From NCBI GenBank assembly GCA_963798075.1, contig CAWCRU010000029.1, positions 209,765 to 273,764 of the forward strand: DNA of 64,000 nt, given 5' to 3'. The notes beneath the pieces were generated by a model. That model was not told where the DNA came from. It saw only the letters and a program-made list of their open reading frames with translations, and searched no databases. This document shows positions 17,169 through 24,307 of this stretch, piece by piece; positions within the stretch are counted from its first letter, which is position 1; every line of letters starts with the position of its first letter. Origin of the DNA: DATAOG01 sp963798075 (GTDB taxonomy: Bacteria > Pseudomonadota > Alphaproteobacteria > Geminicoccales > Geminicoccaceae). The position numbers were made by a program, and so were the translations under genes.

Positions 17169-17929
17169 GCCGCAGCCTCGCGATCGCGTCCGGCAAGGGC
17201 GGGGTCGGCAAGACCTGGCTCGCGATCAGCCTCGCCCAGACGCTCGCCCGCCGCGGCCAGCGCGTGCTGCTGTTCGACGGCGACTTCGGCCTCGCCAACG
17301 TCGACGTCCAGCTCGGCCTCGGCCCGGGCCTCGACCTCGCGAGCGTGCTGGGCGGCCGCTGCACGCTCGCTCAGGCGGTCCGCCGGGTCGAGGCCTGCGG
17401 CATCGACGTGCTGCCCGGCCGCTCGGGCTCGGGTCGGCTCGGCCAGGTCGAGCCCGCCCGGCTGGAGCGGCTGCTCGCCGATCTCGCCAGCCTCGCCCAC
17501 CGCTACGACGTGACTTTGCTCGACCTGCCGGCGGGGATCGATGCGGTCGTCCGCCGCCTGCTGCGCGCCGCCGATCTCCGCCTCGTGATCAGCACCGACG
17601 AACCGACCGCGCTGACCGACGCCTACGCGCTGATCAAGGTCGGCCAACGCGACGGCGACCGGGCGGCGCTCGAGCTCGTGATCAACCTGGCCGAGAGCCA
17701 CGCGGCGGGGCGCGCGACCTACGAGGGTCTGCTCAAAGTCTGCGAGCATTTCTTGCAGCTGCGGCCGCCGCTCGCGGGCGTCCTGCGACGGGACCCCGGG
17801 GTCCCGGACGCGATCCGCCATCAGACCGCGTTCCCGGCGCGGCATCCGAACAGCCCCGCGGCCTGCGACCTCGAGGCGCTCGCCGCCCATCTGCTCGAGC
17901 GCCCCGAGCGCGAGCTCGGGGGCCGGTGA
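17165..17929 (+). CDS. flhG: MinD/ParA-like flagellar number regulator FlhG
   Basis: FlhG is a ParA/MinD ATPase that stimulates FlhF and limits flagellar number. The 254-residue product has the deviant Walker A SGKGGVGKTWLAISLA at residues 9-24, the DGDFGLANVDVQLG switch region (residues 39-52) and LLDLPAG as Walker B. It lacks the extra N-terminal DQAxxLR activation helix found in some FlhG proteins, since the P-loop starts almost at residue 9; this is common in alphaproteobacteria. Its stop overlaps the GTG start of the next gene (GTGA), marking a continuous transcript. Confidence 0.9.
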   Translation: MSRSLAIASGKGGVGKTWLAISLAQTLARRGQRVLLFDGDFGLANVDVQLGLGPGLDLASVLGGRCTLAQAVRRVEACGIDVLPGRSGSGRLGQVEPARLERLLADLASLAHRYDVTLLDLPAGIDAVVRRLLRAADLRLVISTDEPTALTDAYALIKVGQRDGDRAALELVINLAESHAAGRATYEGLLKVCEHFLQLRPPLAGVLRRDPGVPDAIRHQTAFPARHPNSPAACDLEALAAHLLERPERELGGR

Positions 17930-19245
17930 CCGGTCCCGTGCCGCCAGCCCTGGCGATCGCGCCGCTCGGCGCGCAGCTGTTGGCGGAGGGCCCGCTCGGA
18001 CCGGGCCAGACCCGCACCGCCGGCCAGCCGACCAGTGCCACGGTGGTGGCGATCACTCGCCGGGGCCCGCTGATCGAGGCTGCCGCGCAACGCTTTCTGT
18101 TGCAGGGCGCCCCGCCGTTACTGGAGGGCGCGACCCTCAGCCTCGACCTCGCCGGCGGACGCCCGACCGGAGCCGGCCGCCTGTTGGCGATCGCCGGGCG
18201 GGCGCTCGAGCCGCCGGTCACGATCCGTCTGCAGGCGGTGCCGCCAGCCACGAGCGCGACCGGGGCGCAGCTCGCTGCCGTTCCTCTCCCCGGTGTCCGG
18301 ATCGAGGCCCGCCTGCTCGGACCCGACGGTCGCCCCGCGGGCCCGCCGATCCCGATCCGGTTGGTCGCCACCGGCGGTCCCGCACCGGGCGGGCCGGGCC
18401 AGACGGCGCCCGCAGGCGGCGTGCTGAGCGCCGAGGTCATTCGCTCCCAATCGACCGGCGGCCTGCTGCTGCGCGCGGCCGGCCTGACCTTCCGGCTCGA
18501 GACCGCGCTCGACGTCCCGGACGGCGCGAAGCTGCAGCTCATCCTCCCGGACGGCTTCGCGAGCCGATCCGGCGAAGCGGCGCCCAGGACCAGCGACGAT
18601 GCGTTCCAGCAGCTGCTCGATGCCCTGCTGCAGCGGCCGAACCCGGCCGGGGAGGCGGGGCTGGCCGGGCTGCGCCTGCCGGCGGCCGACCATGCGCTCG
18701 CCGCCGGCCTGCTGCGCTGGATCGAGACGCTGCGCCCGCCCGCCGGCTCGCCGGACTTCCAGCCGGGCGCCGACGCCGGCGGCCCCGATCGCGGGCCTGG
18801 GGCGAGCCCGCTGCGCAGCGCCTTGAGCGCGCTCGGCCAGCATGCGCGCGAGCCCCGGGCGGACGGTTGGCGCGTGCTCGTGATGCCGCTCGGGGCCGAG
18901 GATCCGAGCGCGCTCCGGCTCTACCTGCGCGAGGTGCCGCCGGATCGCGAGGGTGGCAGGAAGCCCGGGCGGGATCGGCCCAAAGCCGCCCGGCGGGCGA
19001 TCTTCGATGTCGAGCTCAGCCAGCTCGGACGCTGCCAGCTGGACGTGCTCTGCCAGACCCGGCGCTTCGATCTGGCCGTGCGCACCGAACGGCCGCTCGA
19101 GGCGGCCTTGCAGGACGACATCCGCGCCCTGCTGGGCGCGGCGTGCGAGATCGCCGGCGTGGCCGGCAAGGTCGAGTTCGGCGCTGCCGCGCTGCTCTTT
19201 CTGCCCGATCCGCGGGCGCCCGCCGGCCGCGCCTGCATGGCGTAG
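17926..19245 (+). CDS. FliK-like flagellar protein of unknown role (second Flg_hook-type C-domain)
   Basis: A 439-residue protein translationally coupled to flhG by a GTGA overlap. The N-terminal 200 residues are Pro/Ala/Gly-rich with short beta-like repeats (TIRLQAVPP, VRIEARLLG, IPIRLVATGG). The C-terminal region around residues 355-430 has the pattern FDVELSQLGRCQLDVLCQ followed by RFDLAVRTERPLEAALQDDI, which follows the strand-helix logic of the FliK C-terminal Flg_hook domain (conserved LGxxxLxV and AL..L). It has no signal peptide. The genuine hook-operon fliK is at 4.5 kb, so this would be a paralogue or a divergent flagellar secretion regulator. The GTG start is supported by the overlap only. 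Confidence 0.7.
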   Translation: MTGPVPPALAIAPLGAQLLAEGPLGPGQTRTAGQPTSATVVAITRRGPLIEAAAQRFLLQGAPPLLEGATLSLDLAGGRPTGAGRLLAIAGRALEPPVTIRLQAVPPATSATGAQLAAVPLPGVRIEARLLGPDGRPAGPPIPIRLVATGGPAPGGPGQTAPAGGVLSAEVIRSQSTGGLLLRAAGLTFRLETALDVPDGAKLQLILPDGFASRSGEAAPRTSDDAFQQLLDALLQRPNPAGEAGLAGLRLPAADHALAAGLLRWIETLRPPAGSPDFQPGADAGGPDRGPGASPLRSALSALGQHAREPRADGWRVLVMPLGAEDPSALRLYLREVPPDREGGRKPGRDRPKAARRAIFDVELSQLGRCQLDVLCQTRRFDLAVRTERPLEAALQDDIRALLGAACEIAGVAGKVEFGAAALLFLPDPRAPAGRACMA

Positions 19246-19283
19246 ACCGGGCGCCGACCGCGGCGCCGGCGGCGGCGGCCCGG

Positions 19284-20574
19284 CTATTTGCGCGCGGGCG
19301 CCGCGCGCAGCGCCTCGCGGGCGGCGGCGATCGCGGGCGGCCGCGCGGCGCGCAGCCGCGAGTTCGACATAGTGGCCCTGGAACAGCCGGATCCCGAACG
19401 ACTGGCCCCAGCGGATCGCATCCGTGCTGTCGCAGCGGCAGAGAATCACCCGGTCGAGCCCGGCGCGTTTGATCGAGGCCTTGAGCTCGACCCGCCGCTC
19501 GTCATTGAGCCCGTCGAGCAGATCCGGGGTCCAGATCACCTTGACCAGGTCGGCGCCCAGGCGCTTGCGGTCGATCAGCGGCAGATGAAGGTAGTGCAGG
19601 CCATCGATGCAGATCAGGTAGCCGCGGTCGCGCACGAACTCGCGGATGAAGAGATAGGCGCCGAGCTCGGCGAAGATGTCGATCAGCTGCAGCTCGATGA
19701 TCACCGGCGCGGTGACCTGGCGCCGGAAGTCGTGATCGAACTTCAGGAATTCGGGCGACAACAGGGTCGCAAGGCGCAGGTTGACGCTGATCGCGCCGTC
19801 CGGCACGCCGATGTCGTGCTGGCCCAGGCAGGCCAGCAGACGGCGGTCGAGCGACTCGGCGAGGCGCTGGAACAGCCAGGGATCGGCGGTCAGATCGACG
19901 CCCGGCACCAGCGCGGCAGCGAGCTCGCGGATCGCGACGTAGATCTCGCTGAACAGCGGCTGCGGGCCGAGCTGGGGGAGGACCGCGCAGACCGATTGCC
20001 GGCGCGTCAGGCTGGACAAATCCATGCTCGCAAGGCTGGCTTCGAGACCCGCGAGCTTGCCCGGATCGAGCGGCCCGTCGGTACGCGCGCGGCTTTGACC
20101 ATCGTCCTTCTCGAGCGCTTCCAGCAGCTCTTCGATGCGGAAGCAGAACGCGTCGTACTCGCGCTCGAGCTCGAACCAGCTGCAGAACTTGCCAGGCTCA
20201 GCCGGCCGCTCGGCGACCTCGACCCCGAGATCCGGCTCGTCCGCCGGACCGGGGCTCGTCGGGTTGGCGAGCGGGTCGTCGCTGAACAGATAGCGCAGGC
20301 GCAGGACGACCGGATCGACCTCCGCGAACGAGCCGCTGTGCCAGATATAGATGATGTCGCCGTTGCCCAGCTGGAACAGCTCGCTGTTGAACTGACGCAA
20401 CAACCGATCGAACTCGCTCGCCGCGACCCGCAACTGGTAGTCGCGGCGGTTGTGCGCCTTCAGCCCCGAGAGCTGCAGATGGACGGCTCGCCAGTCGAAA
20501 TAGTTGCGCTCCAGGCGCTTCACGTAAGCGAGCAGCTCGGGTCCGATTTGGCCGCGTTCCGACGATGCCTGCAT
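19284..20574 (-). CDS. Degenerate EAL-domain protein, with apparent C-terminal frameshift
   Basis: About 430 residues: an N-terminal helical region (MQASSERGQIGPELLAYVKRL), a segment resembling a sensor or GGDEF-derived fold, and an EAL-type domain. The EAL landmarks are degraded: the EAL triplet is replaced (SEIYVAIREL), DDFG reads DGLH, AEGVE reads CRCDS, while SVNLRLATLLS, IIELQ, ADLVKV and LFQGHYVE remain. It is probably a c-di-GMP or protein binding module rather than a phosphodiesterase. As read, the frame stays open to 18118, antisense to the previous gene. Removing one base near 19330 gives a natural ending AREALRAAPARK and stop at 19284-19286. ATG 20574 is preferred to 20634 because GAGGCGACC precedes it. 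A CtrA-like box lies upstream. Confidence 0.72.
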
Positions 20575-20646
20575 GGTCGCCTCGAACGTCCTTGGTTGCT
20601 TCGGGGTCAGCTCAGGCTGGATGAGGGCGAGCATAGACGGCGAATC

Positions 20647-20662
20647 ATAACGATCCCTTAAC
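20647..20662. promoter_or_regulatory. CtrA-like box ATAA-N7-TTAAC upstream of the degenerate EAL gene
   Basis: One mismatch from TTAA-N7-TTAAC, located 73-88 bp upstream of the preferred start of the reverse EAL-like gene and inside the short gap that separates it from the M23 gene. It belongs to the set of near-consensus boxes found before motility and c-di-GMP genes in this window. Unproven individually. Confidence 0.42.
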
Positions 20663-20705
20663 CAAGCGCGCCCGTGCGCCGGCGCGAACCCGGCTAGCCC
20701 CAGGC

Positions 20706-21523
20706 TCAGGACGGCGGCATCGCTCCGACCAGCAGGGCCGGGTCGAGCGCCTGGTCGAACCAGTAGACGCCCCAGTGCAGGTGGGGCCCGGTGGCCCGGC
20801 CGGTCGCCCCGACCCGGCCGACCGGCTCGCCCTGCCGGACCGCTTGCCCGACCGCGACCCGGAGCTCGCTGAGATGGGCGTAGAGGCTGTGCAGGCCATA
20901 GCCGTGGTCGATCATCACCGTATTGCCGGTGAAATACATGTCGGGCGCGGCGAGCGAGACCACGCCATCCGCCATGGCGCCGACCGGGGAGCCGGCCGGG
21001 GCCGCGATGTCGACGCCGCGATGCGGCGTGCGCGGCTCGCCGTTCAGGATGCGCTGGCTACCGTAGACCCCGCTGATCCGCCCGACGACCGGCCAGACGA
21101 ACGCCGGCGCGATGCCGGGCGCGGCCCAATCGCGCGCTTCGGCCGCCTTGATCAGCCTGGTGTCGGCCCCGATCCTGACCAGGTCCGCGGCGCTCGGCGA
21201 GACCTCGCGCGGCGGCAGGCCGTCGACGCGCTCGATCTGGTAGTCGTGCCGGGCGATCTCGAGCCGCCGCTCGATCCGGCTACCGTCGGGATAGCGTACC
21301 CGCAGCGGCTGGCCGCTCTCCTCGTCGCGGCCGAAGCCGAACAAAAAGCGGCCCGCCGGATCGAGCTGCAGCCGGCGACCGGCGAAGCGGACCTCGCTGC
21401 CGGGCGGCACCTGGCCGCGCACCAGCCCGCCCTGGATGAGCGCGCCCTCCAGCTCGAGCGGCTGGTTTGCCGCCGCCGCGCACCGCCGGCCAGCGCGACC
21501 AGGAGCCCGAGCCACCACCGCAT
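20706..21523 (-). CDS. M23 family metallopeptidase (LytM-type), signal peptide in a shifted frame
   Basis: A periplasmic zinc endopeptidase or LytM factor acting on peptidoglycan cross-links. The C-terminal domain has the zinc motif HRGVDIAAPAG, the HSLYAHLSEL turn and the terminal HLHWG, all intact. The N-terminal half is beta-rich with VPPGSEVRF and FLFGFGRDE motifs seen in this subfamily. ATG at 21521-21523 begins MRWWLGLLVALAGGA, a convincing signal peptide 6 bp after the upstream aldolase stop, but it is in a different frame from the mature protein. One missing base in the GC-only run near 21474-21488 would join it to AAAANQPLELEG. Without the shift the only start is GTG 21518 and no signal peptide results. 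Confidence 0.8.
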
Positions 21524-21529
21524 TCCGGC

Positions 21530-22315
21530 TCAGTCGCCCCGGTCGATCGCGCCCAGAATGGCGCCCGCCGCGCGCTGCATAAGGAGCGTGTCGAAACCGG
21601 TCAGGATCAGCCGATGGCCGCGGCCGATCATGGCGTTCGCGACCTCGCCGGTCAGCGCCAGACCGCCGAGATGGACCGGGCTCGCGGCGATCGCCTGCTC
21701 GGCGCGCATGATCGCGGCCTCGACCTCGGCGTGCGCCGGCCCGTCGCGATAACCATAGCTCATCGCCAGATCGAACGGCGCGATCAGACAGGCATCGACC
21801 CCCGGCACCTGCAAAATGGCATCGATGTCGTCGATCGCATCCTTGTGCTCGATCAAAAGGATGCAGAGGATCTCGCGGTCCGCCGGGTCGGCGTAGGTCT
21901 GCATGGTGAGGCCGAAGCGGGCGGACGCATAGAAGGGCCCGAAGCCGCGCTCACCCGCGGGCGGATAGCGCACGGCCCGCACCGCCGCCTCGGCATCGGC
22001 AGCGCTGCGGATCATCGGGAAGATGATCCCCATGGCGCCGGCATCGAGCACGGGCTTCGCCAGCCAGTGCACGTTCCAGGGCACCCGCACGATCGGCGCA
22101 CAGCGGCTGCCGGCGGTCGCGGCGATCATGGCATGGGCGGATTCGATCCCGATCGGCCCGTGCTCCATATCGAAGAACAGCCAGTCGAAGCCCGCCGCCG
22201 CCAACACCTGGGTGAGGTGCACGCTCGGCATTGAGACCAGCAGGCCGATCGCGGGTTTGCCTGCCGCCAGGCGCGCCTTCAAGGGGTTGATGCCCAGACC
22301 TGCGGCCGTCGTCAT
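21530..22315 (-). CDS. HpcH/HpaI family aldolase
   Basis: A class II metal-dependent aldolase or citrate-lyase-like enzyme acting on 2-keto-3-deoxy or 4-hydroxy-2-oxo acids. The 261-residue TIM barrel shows FDWLFFDMEHGPIG (base and barrel strand 2), RVPW, the metal-binding ILLIEHKDAIDDIDAI region and DACLIAPFDLAMSYGYRD with the PxDL signature. It lies 6 bp before the M23 gene on the same strand and 45 bp after the MOSC gene. The substrate cannot be deduced. A second, only distantly similar family member is encoded on the other strand at 23.4 kb. Confidence 0.9.
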   Translation of the reverse strand: MTTAAGLGINPLKARLAAGKPAIGLLVSMPSVHLTQVLAAAGFDWLFFDMEHGPIGIESAHAMIAATAGSRCAPIVRVPWNVHWLAKPVLDAGAMGIIFPMIRSAADAEAAVRAVRYPPAGERGFGPFYASARFGLTMQTYADPADREILCILLIEHKDAIDDIDAILQVPGVDACLIAPFDLAMSYGYRDGPAHAEVEAAIMRAEQAIAASPVHLGGLALTGEVANAMIGRGHRLILTGFDTLLMQRAAGAILGAIDRGD

Positions 22316-22360
22316 CCCGCTCGCTCCTCCCGTTGGTTTCGCCGAGTGTGCCCGGCGGCG

Positions 22361-23152
22361 TCAGCGCAAAAGCTCGATGGCATCGCCGCGCCGCACCATC
22401 CCCTCGACCAGGACCGCGGCGTACACGCCCGCCATGCCCTCGTGGGCGCGGGTGACCTTGCGCAGGACGTCCGGGCTGGCCTTGGCGGTATCGGGGTCGA
22501 GCGTGATCATCTTGCAGCGCGGATCACGTTCGAGGATCGAGACCACCGCCTTCGATCCGAGCCCGAGCCTGCGGCCGACGAAGCCGTCCTCGGCGAACCC
22601 GGCCGCGGCGCCGAGATCGAGGTAGACGTTGGCGCGAAAGCGTCGCTTGTCGAGCGCGATGCCGATCTCTTCCGCGAGCTGCCGCACGGTCTGGATCGAG
22701 AACAGCGAGACCGGGCGGCAATCGGTCAGCGCCCGCTCGGAGCGCAGGAGTGTGAGCGCGCGGCCGTCGGGGCTGCCCTCGCCGAGCCTGCGGATCAGCG
22801 CCGGGTCATCGACCGCCAGCACCTCGCCCGCCGGCGTCTCGACCTCGACCGCGAGGGCGGCCGGATCGCCGGGCAAAGGCGTGATGCCGGGCCCGATGGC
22901 CTCGGCTGCCGCCAGATTGGACGGTCCGGCGGCCTGGTCGGGATGACGGAACCGTGGCCGATACAGCAGCATCGCCTCCTGCTCGCGCCCGGTCAGATAA
23001 GGAAAACCCGCCGGCCGGGTGGAGCTCTTGAAGGCGAACAGGCGGTCGCCGTACACGCCGGCAAAGCCGATGAACGCTTCCTCCAGCTCCTCGCCGCGCA
23101 TGCTCTTGACCGGATAGCGCCAGAGGCTGTCGACCCGGCCGATGGTGCTCAT
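22361..23152 (-). CDS. MOSC domain-containing protein with N-terminal beta-barrel domain
   Basis: MOSC proteins bind or transfer sulfur and molybdenum cofactor, as in mARC and YiiM-type reductases. The 263-residue product opens with the MOSC_N pattern IGRVDSLWRYPVKSMRGEELEEA and GVYGDRLFAF. It continues to the MOSC core with RFRANVYLDLG, GRRLGLGSKAVVSILERDPRCKMITLDPDT and GVYAAVLVEGMVRRGDAIELL. Here the conserved Cys lies in RDPRCKMI, as in active Moco-binding members. Because no reductase module is fused, the electron partner is unknown. First gene of a reverse group including an aldolase and the M23 gene. Confidence 0.9.
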   Translation of the reverse strand: MSTIGRVDSLWRYPVKSMRGEELEEAFIGFAGVYGDRLFAFKSSTRPAGFPYLTGREQEAMLLYRPRFRHPDQAAGPSNLAAAEAIGPGITPLPGDPAALAVEVETPAGEVLAVDDPALIRRLGEGSPDGRALTLLRSERALTDCRPVSLFSIQTVRQLAEEIGIALDKRRFRANVYLDLGAAAGFAEDGFVGRRLGLGSKAVVSILERDPRCKMITLDPDTAKASPDVLRKVTRAHEGMAGVYAAVLVEGMVRRGDAIELLR

Positions 23153-23429
23153 ACCGGCAGTCCTTCTCCGCTATCGCGACCGATCGGCGGCGTTCCTTGC
23201 ACCCGGCGGAGGAGCCGGGCACCGGCCATGCAGCCGCTCGACGAGATCGCCCGCCACGCGGGATCCTGCTCCTGCTCGCCGGGGTCGAACGATGCGCCTT
23301 GCGGATTCGGCCGTCAAGGCGACCGGGGCTGCGGCATCGGGTCGGCAGCTGTGGCTTGAGGTCCGGCCGGCCGTGGGCTAGACCAGCGCCGGCGGGCTTC
23401 GAATTGCAACCGAACCGGGAGGACGGCAG

Positions 23430-24188
23430 GTGGACACCCGATTGCGCGCGGTCTGGCAGCGCGGCGAGGCCGCGGTCAATGGCTGGCTGTCGATCCCGAG
23501 CAGCGTGACCGCGGAGTTGGTCGCCCGCCAGGACTACGATTCGGTCACCGTCGACCTGCAGCACGGGCTGATCGACTACCAGTGCGCGCTGACCATGATG
23601 CAGGCGATCAACGCCGCCGGCGATGCGACCGTGATCGCGCGCCCGCCCTGGCTCGAGCCCGGCATCATCATGAAGCTCCTGGACGCGGGCGCCTGGGGCA
23701 TCCTCTGCCCGATGGTCAACACGGCGGCCGACGCCGAGGCGCTGATCCGCGCCTGCCACTATGCGCCGCGCGGCCAGCGCAGCGTCGGCCCGACCCGGGC
23801 GATGATGATCCACGGGCCCTCCTACATCCAGGGCGCCAACGAGGTCGTGATCACGCTCGCGATGATCGAGACCCGCGAAGCCCTCGACAACGTCGAAGCG
23901 ATCGCGCGCACGCAGGGCCTCACCGGCCTCTACATCGGGCCCTCCGATCTCGCCCAATCGCTCGGCTATCCGATCCAGCTCGACCCGACCGCGCCCGACG
24001 TCATGGCGGCGATCGAGCGCATCCTCGCGGCCGCCAAGGCGGCCGGGATCAAGGCCGGCATGCACTGCATGATGCCGGACTACGCCCGGGCGATGGCGAG
24101 GAAAGGCTTCGATTTCGTCACCTTGGGCAACGACGTGCGCATGCTGTCGGCCGAGCTCGCCGCCCGGGTCGGCGCCTTTCGCGCCTGA
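23430..24188 (+). CDS. HpcH/HpaI family aldolase (second copy)
   Basis: A 252-residue metal-dependent TIM-barrel aldolase. Motifs include YDSVTVDLQHGLIDYQ, RPPWLEPGIIMKLLDAGAWGILCPMVNT (glycine-rich substrate loop), the metal ligand region ITLAMIETREALDNVEAI and LTGLYIGPSDLAQSLGYP. The start is GTG 23430 with GGGAGGACGG just upstream. It is transcribed away from the MOSC/aldolase pair; the 277-bp gap at 23153-23429 contains no recognisable gene, RNA or clear promoter. The two aldolases in this locus differ enough that they are unlikely to be a recent duplication. Confidence 0.9.
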   Translation: MDTRLRAVWQRGEAAVNGWLSIPSSVTAELVARQDYDSVTVDLQHGLIDYQCALTMMQAINAAGDATVIARPPWLEPGIIMKLLDAGAWGILCPMVNTAADAEALIRACHYAPRGQRSVGPTRAMMIHGPSYIQGANEVVITLAMIETREALDNVEAIARTQGLTGLYIGPSDLAQSLGYPIQLDPTAPDVMAAIERILAAAKAAGIKAGMHCMMPDYARAMARKGFDFVTLGNDVRMLSAELAARVGAFRA

Positions 24189-24222
24189 GCCGGCGCGCGA
24201 CCGGGCGCCGCAGCCGGGACGG

Positions 24223-24238
24223 CCGGGGAAACCCCCGG
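24223..24238 (+). terminator. Possible weak terminator hairpin after the aldolase gene
   Basis: A 6-bp perfect G+C stem (CCGGGG / CCCCGG) with loop AAAC lies 35 bp after the aldolase stop, followed by GCTTAACCTT rather than a true T-tract. It may separate the aldolase from the RTX gene at 24308. Evidence is structural only. Confidence 0.35.
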
Positions 24239-24307
24239 GCTTAACCTTATCGACGGCTTTTTGCGTTATCGCCCTTCGCCAGCGATCGCGAGCGGAGGTC
24301 TTCGGTC

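Noticed and set aside
18118..19283. C-terminal extension of the EAL-like protein antisense to the FliK-like gene
   Set aside because: Composition turns to Arg/Ala/Gly shadow exactly where a one-base correction gives a natural stop; the forward FliK-like gene explains the coding signal.
24241..24256. TTAACC half site before the RTX gene as a CtrA box
   Set aside because: No second TTAA-like tetramer at the N7 position (it reads GACG).
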